In this document: positions 1 through 8,315 of the stretch, one piece after another
How positions within the stretch are numbered: the first letter of the stretch is position 1
Layout: each line of letters opens with the position of its first letter
Assembly: GCF_028198165.1 (NCBI RefSeq)
Contig: NZ_CP116339.1
Location: 124,001 to 188,000, forward strand
Source of the DNA: Pseudoxanthomonas sp. JBR18
GTDB lineage: Bacteria > Pseudomonadota > Gammaproteobacteria > Xanthomonadales > Xanthomonadaceae
Reading direction: 5' to 3'
DNA: 64,000 bases
Translations under genes and position numbers: made by a program
The notes under the pieces: generated by a model
What the model was told of the DNA's origin: nothing
Databases searched by the model: none
The model's input: only the letters and a program-made list of their open reading frames with translations

Positions 1-116
1 GTATCCAGCGCGAAGAAGCGACGGACGACCTGGTTGGGCTCGGCCAGGATGCGCTGATTCATGCGCTGCCGGAATTCGGTGAAGGCCTGGACGCGATCGG
101 CTTCGTTCTCTGACAT
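1..116 (-). CDS. Carboxymuconolactone decarboxylase-like protein, N-terminal part
   Basis: Only the first 38 codons lie in the window; the gene runs off the left edge. The visible peptide begins MSENEADRVQAFTEFRQRMN and continues to a QVVRRFFALD segment. This matches my memory of the N-terminus of short AhpD/carboxymuconolactone-decarboxylase-like proteins of Xanthomonadaceae, which go on to a CxxC redox pair that would lie outside the window. The start is ATG at 116. It lies 25 bp downstream of grxC on the same strand, so the two are probably co-transcribed, which would fit a thiol-redox role. The family call rests on the N-terminus only. Confidence 0.55.
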   Translation of the reverse strand, partial: MSENEADRVQAFTEFRQRMNQRILAEPNQVVRRFFALD

Positions 117-141
117 GGTGCAACTCCAATCGGTGATCGAC

Positions 142-405
142 TCAGGCGCCAGCCAGCAGCGGTTCCAGCCCACCGGCGCGGTGCAGCGCCATCATGTCGT
201 CGTAGCCGCCGACGTGGGTCTCGCCAATGAAGATCTGCGGCACGCTGGTGCGGCGGGTCTTGGCCATCATCTTCTCCCGCTCGGCCGGGTCGGTATCGAT
301 GCGCACTTCGGTCCAGGTCTGGCCCTTGGACTTGAGGAAGTTCTTGGCCGCCACGCAGTACGGACAGATGGCGGTGGAGTAGATGGTGATCTCGGGTGTG
401 CTCAT
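142..405 (-). CDS. grxC: Glutaredoxin 3
   Basis: This is an 87-residue cytosolic glutaredoxin, which uses glutathione to reduce protein disulfides and mixed glutathione disulfides. The thioredoxin-fold features are visible: the dithiol active site CPYC near residues 14-17, the cis-proline motif TSVPQIFIG near residues 53-61, and the glutathione-binding GGYDDMMAL near residues 66-74. The length is normal for GrxC (about 83-88 residues). The start is ATG at 405 with a purine-rich upstream stretch. It is followed on the same strand by the carboxymuconolactone-decarboxylase-like gene. Divergent from bepA. Confidence 0.95.
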   Translation of the reverse strand: MSTPEITIYSTAICPYCVAAKNFLKSKGQTWTEVRIDTDPAEREKMMAKTRRTSVPQIFIGETHVGGYDDMMALHRAGGLEPLLAGA

Positions 406-572
406 GGGGAATTCTCCGCCCGGTTGATGGTCAGACAGGCATCATGGTGGCATGGAGGCGGGAAACCAGAGACAGACATGCAACGCAGCGGATTAACCAC
501 TGATTCACGCGTCGGGCACCCAGGGCCCGCATCCTGCGCCACTGCGCTTATCGCCACTCACCGAGCCTGCCT

Positions 573-2216
573 GTGCGCCTGACCCTGCTGGCCACCGCCC
601 TCACCCTGCTGGTCGCCGCGCCGATCAGCCGCGCCCAGACCGAGCGGCTGCCCGACATCGGCTCGTCCGCCGGCGAGCTGCTCACGCCGACCCGGCAGCG
701 CGAGTACGGCGCGATGACGCTGCGCGAGCTGCGCAACTACGGCTACCTGCTGGACGATCCGCTGATCGACGACTGGCTCGACAAGGTCGGCCAGAAGCTC
801 GCCACCAACAGCGACCGCCCGCAGCAGCCGTTCACCTTTTTCATGCTGCGCGACCGTCAGATCAACGCCTTCGCCACCCTCGGCGGCTATATCGCAGTCA
901 ACTCTGGACTGGTGTTGACCGCAACGCGCGAGGACGAGGTCGCTGCGGTGCTCTCACACGAGATCGCCCATGTCACCCAACAACACGTCCTGCGCGGCGT
1001 CGAACGCGCGCAGCGCGATCAGATTCCCATCCTGCTGGGCATGCTCGGGGCGATCGTCGCGGCCCAGGCAGCGGGAGGAAATTCCAGCGGGGATGCCTCC
1101 CAGGCCGCCATCTTCAGCGGCCTGGGGCTGATGCAGCAGCGCCAGATCGACTACACGCGCTCCAACGAATCCGAAGCCGACCGTCTGGGCATCCGCACCC
1201 TGGCCCGGGCCGGTTACGACCCGGAGGCGATGGCCGACTTCTTTGCCCGCATGCAACAGGTCATGCGCGCCAACCGGGGGGGCGAACGCGAGCAGGTGCC
1301 CGACTACCTGCAGACCCACCCGGTGACGACCACCCGCATCAGCGAAGCCCACGACCGCGCCGAACGCATCGAGCGCGAGCAGAACGTGATCACCACCGTG
1401 ACCACCCCCGGCGGCAAGATCACCGAATCCAGCCCGCGCGAAGGCAACTACGCGGCAGGCATGCCCAGCACCAATCCCCTGCTGCCGTTCCAGGTCTCGC
1501 TGCCGGAGAGCAGTTTTCAGGCTGGTGCGACCGGGCTGTTCGCCTGGGCGCACGAGCGCCTGCGCGTCCTCAGCGCCAACACCCCGGGCGATGCGGTGCG
1601 CGAATACGAAGGCATCCGCCGCAGTACCGGCGAGCTGACCGCCCCGCAGCAATATGGCCTGGCCCTGGCCGAGCTGCGCAGCAACGACACACTGAGCGCC
1701 GCCACGCATTTCGCCGCGTTGCTCAAGGCCGATCCTGACAACGTATGGCTGGGCCTGGCGCTGGCCGAGGCACAGGCACGCAACGGAGACATGGCGGCGG
1801 CCAAACAGCGCTTCGAGGCGCTGCGCAAGCACCGCCCGGACAGCCGACCGATCGCCCTGACCTACGCGCAGGCACTCAATGCGCAGGGCACCGCGGCTGG
1901 CGGCAAGCAGGCGCAGGCGATCCTGCAGCCGCTGCTGGGGGGCGCGGACGACGATCCGATCTTCCAGCAGGCCTACGCCCGCGCCTGCGAACTGGCTGGC
2001 GACAGCGCCAAGGCCGGAGAGGCGTACGCCCAGGTCGCCTACCTGAACGGGCGCCCGGAGCAGGCCCTGACCCAGCTGCAGAACCTCAAGCGACGCGAAA
2101 CACTCGATTATTACGACCGCGCCCGGGTCGACGCGCGCATCGCCGCGATCACGCCCGAGGTCCTTGAACTGCGCGATGCCGGCATCCGCGATCCGGACCT
2201 GGATCGCAATCGCTGA
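573..2216 (+). CDS. bepA: Periplasmic M48 metalloprotease/chaperone with TPR domain, BepA-like
   Basis: A 547-residue exported zinc protease. A signal peptide (MRLTLLATALTLLVAAPISRA) is followed by an M48 domain with HEIAH at residues 129-133 and the downstream glutamate motif NESEAD near 198-203. The C-terminal half (about 330-520) is rich in Ala and Leu with the spacing of tetratricopeptide repeats. This arrangement matches BepA (YfgC), which assists LptD assembly and degrades stalled outer-membrane proteins. The start is GTG at 573, chosen because it gives the signal peptide directly. The gene stands alone, 29 bp before the Pho-box-like repeats that precede phoB. Confidence 0.9.
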   Translation: MRLTLLATALTLLVAAPISRAQTERLPDIGSSAGELLTPTRQREYGAMTLRELRNYGYLLDDPLIDDWLDKVGQKLATNSDRPQQPFTFFMLRDRQINAFATLGGYIAVNSGLVLTATREDEVAAVLSHEIAHVTQQHVLRGVERAQRDQIPILLGMLGAIVAAQAAGGNSSGDASQAAIFSGLGLMQQRQIDYTRSNESEADRLGIRTLARAGYDPEAMADFFARMQQVMRANRGGEREQVPDYLQTHPVTTTRISEAHDRAERIEREQNVITTVTTPGGKITESSPREGNYAAGMPSTNPLLPFQVSLPESSFQAGATGLFAWAHERLRVLSANTPGDAVREYEGIRRSTGELTAPQQYGLALAELRSNDTLSAATHFAALLKADPDNVWLGLALAEAQARNGDMAAAKQRFEALRKHRPDSRPIALTYAQALNAQGTAAGGKQAQAILQPLLGGADDDPIFQQAYARACELAGDSAKAGEAYAQVAYLNGRPEQALTQLQNLKRRETLDYYDRARVDARIAAITPEVLELRDAGIRDPDLDRNR

Positions 2217-2244
2217 TCCGGCCACGGCGCCCGGGCCGGCCCCA

Positions 2245-2273
2245 CTGTCACAATCGAGTCATAAAATTGTCGT
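2245..2273 (+). promoter_or_regulatory. Putative Pho box (three 7-bp repeats at 11-bp period) before phoB
   Basis: CTGTCAC, GAGTCAT and TTGTCGT occur at 2245, 2256 and 2267, separated by AATC and AAAA. This is the architecture of PhoB sites: direct 7-bp repeats with AT-rich 4-bp spacers. It lies 37 bp upstream of the phoB start, where autoregulation by PhoB is expected. The third repeat is weak. Confidence 0.65.
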
Positions 2274-2309
2274 CTACTGGTGCCGATCCCACCGGCTTGG
2301 CGAAATTCC

Positions 2310-2999
2310 GTGCAGAAACGCATCCTGATCGTCGACGACGAACCGGCCATCCGCGACATGGTCGCCTTTGCCCTGCGCAAGGGTGAATTCGAACCGGTCC
2401 ACGCCGGCGACGCCCGCGAGGCGCAGGGCGCCATCGCCGACAAGGTCCCCGATTTGATCCTGCTGGACTGGATGCTCCCGGGCACCAGCGGCCTGGACCT
2501 GGCCCGGCGCTGGCGCAAGGACGCCCTGACCCGCGAGATCCCCATCATCATGCTCACCGCCCGTGGCGAGGAGAACGATCGCGTGGGCGGGCTGGAAGCC
2601 GGCGTGGACGACTACGTGGTCAAGCCGTTCTCCTCGCGCGAGCTGCTGGCGCGCATCCGCGCGGTGATGCGCCGCACCCGCGAGGACGAGGAAGACGGCA
2701 GCATTTCGGTGGGCACCCTGCGCATCGACGGCGCCGCCCATCGCGTGTTCGCCGAGGACACGCCGGTGCCGATCGGCCCCACCGAGTACCGCCTGCTGCA
2801 CTTCTTCATGACCCATCCCGAGCGCGTCTACAGCCGGACCCAGCTGCTGGATCACGTCTGGGGCGGCAGCGTGTACGTGGAGGAGCGCACCGTGGACGTG
2901 CATATCCGCCGCCTGCGCAAGACCCTCGAACCGCATGGCGCGGACAACATGGTCCAGACCGTGCGTGGCTCCGGTTACCGGTTCTCGGTCTCCACCTGA
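2310..2999 (+). CDS. phoB: Phosphate regulon response regulator PhoB
   Basis: A 229-residue OmpR-family response regulator, the same length as E. coli PhoB. The receiver domain covers about residues 1-120, with the acidic pocket DDE at 9-11, phospho-acceptor Asp53 in LLDWMLPG and the VVKPF lysine. The C-terminal winged helix carries [10 protein letters not shown] and ends with [10 protein letters not shown]. It binds Pho boxes and activates phosphate-starvation genes when phosphorylated by PhoR. The start is GTG at 2310, because it gives the canonical [12 protein letters not shown]-terminus; an in-frame GTG at 2280 would add ten unconserved residues. phoR follows after about 130 bp. Confidence 0.96.
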   Translation: MQKRILIVDDEPAIRDMVAFALRKGEFEPVHAGDAREAQGAIADKVPDLILLDWMLPGTSGLDLARRWRKDALTREIPIIMLTARGEENDRVGGLEAGVDDYVVKPFSSRELLARIRAVMRRTREDEEDGSISVGTLRIDGAAHRVFAEDTPVPIGPTEYRLLHFFMTHPERVYSRTQLLDHVWGGSVYVEERTVDVHIRRLRKTLEPHGADNMVQTVRGSGYRFSVST

Positions 3000-3111
3000 G
3001 CAGCGCCCCACCCGCGGCCTGGCAACACGCGACGGTCACATGCCTGTCGCCAGGCGGTCGCCGCGCCGCCGCATGCCTGCCACGACCGACGCATTACGCT
3101 CGGCAACAGCT

Positions 3112-3129
3112 CTGACACAATCGCCTCAT
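3112..3129 (+). promoter_or_regulatory. Second Pho-box-like repeat at the phoR start
   Basis: CTGACAC-AATC-GCCTCAT matches the first 18 bases of the site upstream of phoB at 15 of 18 positions and keeps the 7+4+7 layout. It overlaps the phoR start codon (3128), an odd place for an activator site, so it may repress phoR, or be decayed, or be chance. Confidence 0.35.
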
Positions 3130-4462
3130 GCCTCTGCACCTGCGCTCGGCCTGGAACCGCACCCTGTTCCGCCTCGCCACCCTCCTGCTCATCGCCGCAG
3201 TCGTCGGCTGGCTCGTCGGTGCGTTCTGGCCTGTCCTGGCGCTGGGCGCGCTGGGCGTCGTTGCCTGGCAGTTCTGGCACCTGCGCGTGGTCCTGCGCCG
3301 CCTGACGGCCCGCGAACGTCTGAAGCCGCCGCGTGGGGATGGCGTCTGGAACGAACTGGACCGCCTGCTGCACCGCGGCCAGGCCGACATGCGCACCCGC
3401 AAGCGCCGTCTGCTGTCCATGCTGCGCGCCTACCGCGCCGCGGCCGCCGCCCTGCCCGACGCGGTGGTGGTCATCGACCGCGACACCCAGCGCGTGCTGT
3501 GGTTCAACAAGGCCGCGACCGTGCTGCTGGGGCTACGCCATCCGGTCGATTTGGGCGCGCCGGTCGGCGAGCGCCTGCAGCCGTTGCCGATGTCGCACTG
3601 GCTCAGTGGCGGGCGCAACGCCGAGCCGATGCTCGACGCCGTTTCACCGGCCAATGCCGCGCTGCGTCTGAACATCCGCCTGATCCCCTATTCGGACCAG
3701 TACTGGCTGCTGGTGGCACGCGACGTCAGCAAGCTGCTGCGCCTGGAGGAAATGCGCCGGGACTTCGTGGCCAATGTCTCCCACGAACTGCGCACCCCGC
3801 TGACCGTGGTTCATGGCTACCTGGACATGCTCGACACCGACGAGGTGCCGGAGTGGAAGCCGATCCTGGAAGAGATGCAGAAGCAGTCCAACCGCATGAC
3901 CCAGCTGGTGGAAGACCTGCTCACCCTTTCACGCCTCGAGGTGCAGGACAGCCTGCCGCACGAGAACATCGGCATGGCCTCGATGATGTCCACCCTGCGC
4001 CGGGAGGCCGAAGCCCTCAGCCAGCGCCGGCAGACCATCGTGATGGAAGACTGCGGCGACATCGACCTGTGGGGATCGAACAAGGAGCTGCACAGCGCCT
4101 TCTCCAACCTGGTCAGCAACGCGGTGCGCTACACCCCGGTGGGCGGCACCATCACCATCGCCCTGGCCCGCGAGGGTCAAGGCGCGGTGCTGAGCGTGCG
4201 CGATACCGGCTACGGCATCCCCGAATCGCACCTGCCGCGCATCACCGAGCGCTTCTACCGGGTCTCCACCAGCCGCTCGCGCGAAAGCGGTGGCACCGGG
4301 CTTGGGCTCTCCATCGTCAAGCACGTGCTGAACCTGCACCAGGCCCGGCTGGAGATCGACAGCGCGGTCGGCCAGGGCAGTACTTTCTCGGTCCACTTCG
4401 GTCCCGAGCGCGTGCATCCCCGCGAGGGGGCCTTCCCGCTTCAAGAGAGTCAGACCGCATGA
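3128..4462 (+). CDS. phoR: Phosphate regulon sensor histidine kinase PhoR
   Basis: A 444-residue inner-membrane sensor kinase. Two N-terminal membrane segments (about residues 10-55) are followed by a PAS-like region (about 85-200) and the kinase core. The phospho-acceptor is His219 in NVSHELRTPLT. The ATPase domain shows an N-box (NLVSNAVRYTP), a G1 motif (DTGYGIP) and a G2 motif (GGTGLGLSIVKHV). It phosphorylates and dephosphorylates PhoB according to phosphate supply. The stop codon overlaps the ppk1 start in an ATGA, so kinase and polyphosphate synthesis are translationally coupled. Confidence 0.95.
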   Translation: MPLHLRSAWNRTLFRLATLLLIAAVVGWLVGAFWPVLALGALGVVAWQFWHLRVVLRRLTARERLKPPRGDGVWNELDRLLHRGQADMRTRKRRLLSMLRAYRAAAAALPDAVVVIDRDTQRVLWFNKAATVLLGLRHPVDLGAPVGERLQPLPMSHWLSGGRNAEPMLDAVSPANAALRLNIRLIPYSDQYWLLVARDVSKLLRLEEMRRDFVANVSHELRTPLTVVHGYLDMLDTDEVPEWKPILEEMQKQSNRMTQLVEDLLTLSRLEVQDSLPHENIGMASMMSTLRREAEALSQRRQTIVMEDCGDIDLWGSNKELHSAFSNLVSNAVRYTPVGGTITIALAREGQGAVLSVRDTGYGIPESHLPRITERFYRVSTSRSRESGGTGLGLSIVKHVLNLHQARLEIDSAVGQGSTFSVHFGPERVHPREGAFPLQESQTA

Positions 4463-6540
4463 ATGCCGCCACCGAACTGCCCGCCGAGACCGCCGATCCG
4501 CTGCGCGACAGTGCCCTGTACTTCAACCGCGAGCTGTCGCAGCTGGACTTCAACTTCCGCGTCCTGGCCCAGGCACAGGATCCATCGGTCCCGTTGCTCG
4601 AGCGGTTGCGCTTCCTGTGCATCAGCTGCACCAACCTGGACGAGTTCTTCGAGATCCGCGCGGCCACCGTGCGGCATGCGCAGGATTTCGGGCTGCCGGC
4701 CGGACCGGATGGGCTGAGTCCGGCCACGGTCCTGACGCGCATCCACGACCGCGCGGCGCAGCTCGTCGACGCCCAATACACCTGCTGGAACCAGGTCCTG
4801 CGCCCGGCCCTGGACCAGGCCGGCGTGCGCGTGCTGAGTCAATTGGTGTGGAACGCCCGGCAGAAGCGCTGGCTGCGCGCCTACTTCCGCAACGAGATCA
4901 TGCCGGTGCTCTCGCCCCTGGGCCTGGACCCGTCGCATCCGTTCCCCAAGATCCTCAACAAGTCGCTCAACATCGTGGTGGTGCTCAAGGGCAAGGATGC
5001 CTTCGGTCGGGCCGGGCACCTGGCGATCGTGCGTGCGCCGCGTTCGCTGTCGCGCATCATCCAGCTGCCGCAGCGCATCTCCGGCGGCGAGCACGACTTC
5101 GTGCTGCTCTCCAGCGTGCTGTCTGCCTTCGTGGACGACCTGTTCCCCGGCATGGAGGTCAAGGGCGCCTATCAGTTCCGGGTGACCCGCAACTCAGAGC
5201 TGGTGGTCGACGAGGAGGAAGTGGAGAACCTGGCCCTGGCCCTGCGCGACGAGCTGGCCGGGCGCGGCTACCGGCCCGCGGTGCGCCTGGAGATTGCCCA
5301 CGACTGCCCCAAGGCCATCGTCGGCACGCTGCTGGAGAACTTCGGCCTGACCGAAAACGCGGTGTATCGCATCAATGGCGCGGTCAATCTCAACCGGGTC
5401 AGCCAGGTCTATGACCTGGTCCAGCGCCCCGAGTTGAAGTATCCGGCCTTCACCCCGCGCACGCTGCGCGACGGCGATGCCATGTTCGAGACCGTCGCCG
5501 ACGGCGACGTGCTGCTCAGCCACCCCTTCGATGCCTTCACCCCGGTGCTGGAACTGCTCAAGCAGGCGGCCACCGATCCCAACGTGCTGGCCATCAAGCA
5601 GACGCTCTATCGCACCGGCAAGGACTCGGCCATCGTCGATGCCCTGGTGATCGCCGCGCGCAACGGCAAGGACGTCACGGTGGTGGTCGAACTGCGCGCG
5701 CGTTTCGACGAGGAGGCCAACCTGGGCCTGGCCGACAAGCTGCAGGAAGCCGGCGTGCAGGTGGTCTATGGCGTGGTCGGCTTCAAGACCCACGCCAAGA
5801 TGCTGCTCATCGTCCGCCGCGAGGGCAAGAAGCTGCGCCGCTACGTGCACCTGGGCACCGGCAACTATCACGCCGGCACCGCGCGCGCCTACACCGATCT
5901 GGGCCTGATCACGGCCAACCCGGACATCGGCAACGACGTGCACCTGCTGTTCCAGCAACTCTCCGGACTGGCGCCCACGACCAAGCTCAAGTGCCTGTTG
6001 CAGTCGCCTTTCACCCTGCATCCGGGGGTGATCAAGAAGATCGAGCGCGAGGCGCGCCTGGCCCGTGAGGGTCGGCCGGCGCGCATCATCATCAAGGTCA
6101 ACGCCATCAACGAGGTCCGGGTGATCCGGGCCCTGTACGCGGCCTCGCAGGAGGGCGTGCAGATCGACCTGATCGTGCGCGGTGCCTGCACGGTGCGCCC
6201 GGGCGTGCCGGGGATCTCGGAGAACATCCGCGTGCGCTCGATCGTGGGACGGTTCCTGGAGCACAGCCGCGTGTACTGGTTCGGCAACGACGGCGACCCG
6301 GAGCTGTACTGTGCCAGCGCGGACTGGCTGGAGCGCAATCTGTTGCACCGGGTGGAAACCTGCTTCCCGATCCTGGACGCGCGCCTGGCCGCGCGGGTGT
6401 TCCGCGATCATCTGCAGAACTATCTGGACGACAACTGCAACGCCTGGGAACTGGACGCGGACGGGGAATACCACAAGTGTTCGCCGGCGCAGGACCAGGC
6501 CCCGCACTCGGCCCAGGGCACGCTGCTGGCCAAGGTCTGA
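4459..6540 (+). CDS. ppk1: Polyphosphate kinase 1
   Basis: A 693-residue enzyme that polymerises the terminal phosphate of ATP into inorganic polyphosphate. The N-terminal domain starts YFNRELSQLDFNFRVL and includes the conserved CTNLDEFFEIRAA. The catalytic part holds two phospholipase-D-like modules: KTHAKMLLIVRR with HLGTGNYHAGTAR around the active-site histidine, then IVRGACTVRPGVPG and FLEHSRVYWFGN. The reading frame stays open far upstream to about 2935, but the true start is ATG at 4459, which overlaps the phoR stop and gives the normal N-terminus and length. The gene is co-expressed with phoBR, and ppx follows on the same strand. Confidence 0.96.
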   Translation: MNAATELPAETADPLRDSALYFNRELSQLDFNFRVLAQAQDPSVPLLERLRFLCISCTNLDEFFEIRAATVRHAQDFGLPAGPDGLSPATVLTRIHDRAAQLVDAQYTCWNQVLRPALDQAGVRVLSQLVWNARQKRWLRAYFRNEIMPVLSPLGLDPSHPFPKILNKSLNIVVVLKGKDAFGRAGHLAIVRAPRSLSRIIQLPQRISGGEHDFVLLSSVLSAFVDDLFPGMEVKGAYQFRVTRNSELVVDEEEVENLALALRDELAGRGYRPAVRLEIAHDCPKAIVGTLLENFGLTENAVYRINGAVNLNRVSQVYDLVQRPELKYPAFTPRTLRDGDAMFETVADGDVLLSHPFDAFTPVLELLKQAATDPNVLAIKQTLYRTGKDSAIVDALVIAARNGKDVTVVVELRARFDEEANLGLADKLQEAGVQVVYGVVGFKTHAKMLLIVRREGKKLRRYVHLGTGNYHAGTARAYTDLGLITANPDIGNDVHLLFQQLSGLAPTTKLKCLLQSPFTLHPGVIKKIEREARLAREGRPARIIIKVNAINEVRVIRALYAASQEGVQIDLIVRGACTVRPGVPGISENIRVRSIVGRFLEHSRVYWFGNDGDPELYCASADWLERNLLHRVETCFPILDARLAARVFRDHLQNYLDDNCNAWELDADGEYHKCSPAQDQAPHSAQGTLLAKV

Positions 6541-6611
6541 CCCTGCGTCATCGCCCGCCGCGCGGCGGGCACCATGAAAGGTGAATGTGGCTTCGGCTAC
6601 CATTGCGCGCC

Positions 6612-8144
6612 ATGCCATTCACCCTCCCCCAGACCTTCTCCCAGCCGCTGCAGGACAACGACCAGTTGGCAGCCGTGGACCTGGGGTCCAACAGCTTCCA
6701 TATGATCGTGGCCCGCTACACCCAGGGCCAGTTGCGCGTGATCGACCGCCTGCGCGAGACCGTGCGCATGGCCGACGGTCTGGATCACCGCGGCGGCCTG
6801 TCGGCCGAGGCCCACGCCCGCGCCATGGAATGCCTGTCGCGTTTCGGCCAGCGGATCCGCGATTTGCCCGACGCCCGCGTCCGTGCCCTGGCGACCAACA
6901 CCGTGCGCAGACTGGCGCTGCCGCAGGAGTTCCTGGTCCCGGCCGAAGCCGCGCTGGGTCACGCCATCGAGGTCGTCTCCGGCCGCGAGGAAGCACGTCT
7001 GATCTATCTGGGCGTCTGCAATGCGCAACCGCCGAAGGCCGGCAGCAAGCGCCTGGTCATCGACATCGGCGGCGGCTCGACCGAATTCATCATCGGCTCG
7101 GGCATGCAAACCCTGGAGCGCGAGAGCATCCAAGTCGGCTGCATCGCCAGCACCCGGCGGTTCTTTCCCGGCGGCAAGCTGACCAAGAAGCGCTGGAATA
7201 CGGCCCTGACGGAAATCACCGCCGAGCTGCAGCAGTTCGCCCCGCTTTACCGGAGCTTGGGCTGGCAGGAAGCGCTTGGCTCGTCGGGTACCGCCAAGGC
7301 CATCGGCGACATCTGCGCGGCGATGAAGCTGACCAAGGGCGCGATCACCGCCGAGGCCCTGCCCCAGGTGCGCGAGCGCCTCCTGCAGGCAGAAAAGATC
7401 GAGAACATCGACCTGCCCAGCCTGAGCAAGGATCGCCAGCCGATCATTGCCGGCGGGGTGCTGGTCATGGAGGCCGCCTTCCAGGCGCTGGGCATCGAAC
7501 GCGTTCTTGTGAGCAAAGCCGCCATGCGCGAAGGCATTCTCTACGACATGCTGGGCCGCCGCGGCGACAACGATCCACGCGAGCAGTCGGTGGCCAGCAT
7601 GATGCACCGCTACGGCGTGGACGAGGCCCAGGCCAGCCGCGTGGCGGCCACGGCCGCGCGCCTGTTCGCGCAGGTGGCACCGGCCTGGCAGTTGGAACCG
7701 GACGACGGGCGCCTGCTCTCGTGGGCCGCGCGACTGCACGAGATCGGCCTGGCCATCGCCCACAGCCAGTACCACATCCACGGTGCCTACCTGCTGGAGC
7801 ACTCGGACATCGCCGGTTTCTCGCGTCAGGAGCAGCTGATGCTCTCGGCGCTGGTGCGCACGCATCGTCGCGGCATTCCGAAATCCGCCTTCGACGCACT
7901 GCCGGACCGCCGCATTCCCGCGGCCCGGCATATCGCCGTGCTGCTGCGCCTGGCCGTGCTGCTGCACCGCGCCCATGACCAGGACGAGATTCCCGTGCTG
8001 GATCTGGAGGCCACGGCCGATGACCTGCGCCTGACCCTGGACAAGGCGTGGATCGATGCCCGGCCGCTGCTGCGCGCCGACCTGATCGGCGAGGCCGACG
8101 CGCTGCCTGACCTGGGTGTCACCTTCAAGCCCTTCGTGACCTGA
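6612..8144 (+). CDS. ppx: Exopolyphosphatase, Ppx/GppA family
   Basis: A 510-residue protein that removes terminal phosphates from polyphosphate and so opposes Ppk1. It has the actin-like fold motifs of the family: the phosphate-1 loop AAVDLGSNSFHMIVAR, the phosphate-2 motif VIDIGGGSTEFIIG, and GGVLVMEAAF. A C-terminal HD-like helical part (about residues 315-490) contains WAARLHEIG. The start is ATG at 6612; upstream in-frame codons add residues not typical of the family. It is placed 71 bp after ppk1. A GC hairpin without a T-run (6553-6570) sits between them, so read-through is plausible. Confidence 0.94.
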   Translation: MPFTLPQTFSQPLQDNDQLAAVDLGSNSFHMIVARYTQGQLRVIDRLRETVRMADGLDHRGGLSAEAHARAMECLSRFGQRIRDLPDARVRALATNTVRRLALPQEFLVPAEAALGHAIEVVSGREEARLIYLGVCNAQPPKAGSKRLVIDIGGGSTEFIIGSGMQTLERESIQVGCIASTRRFFPGGKLTKKRWNTALTEITAELQQFAPLYRSLGWQEALGSSGTAKAIGDICAAMKLTKGAITAEALPQVRERLLQAEKIENIDLPSLSKDRQPIIAGGVLVMEAAFQALGIERVLVSKAAMREGILYDMLGRRGDNDPREQSVASMMHRYGVDEAQASRVAATAARLFAQVAPAWQLEPDDGRLLSWAARLHEIGLAIAHSQYHIHGAYLLEHSDIAGFSRQEQLMLSALVRTHRRGIPKSAFDALPDRRIPAARHIAVLLRLAVLLHRAHDQDEIPVLDLEATADDLRLTLDKAWIDARPLLRADLIGEADALPDLGVTFKPFVT

Positions 8145-8315
8145 ACCGACCTCAGGGACCCTGCCGCCTCCCCCTGTCCCTGTAGAGCACGGCTTACCAA
8201 CTGCCCCAAGACTTGCATGGCCCCATGGCGCCAGTGTTAACGTCCTAGGAAAGGAAAGCGTGCGAATGGCCGATGCCGGTCACGCGCCGCGCCGCCAAGC
8301 CGCACAGGGAATTGC

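Noticed and set aside
2935..4458. In-frame upstream extension of ppk1 across phoR
   Set aside because: The region encodes PhoR in another frame; the extension is Arg/Pro-rich with no domain, and ppk1 has a proper ATGA-coupled start at 4459.
6553..6570. GC hairpin GCCCGCC/GGCGGGC between ppk1 and ppx as a terminator
   Set aside because: No T-run follows; it may be only a chance hairpin in GC-rich DNA.
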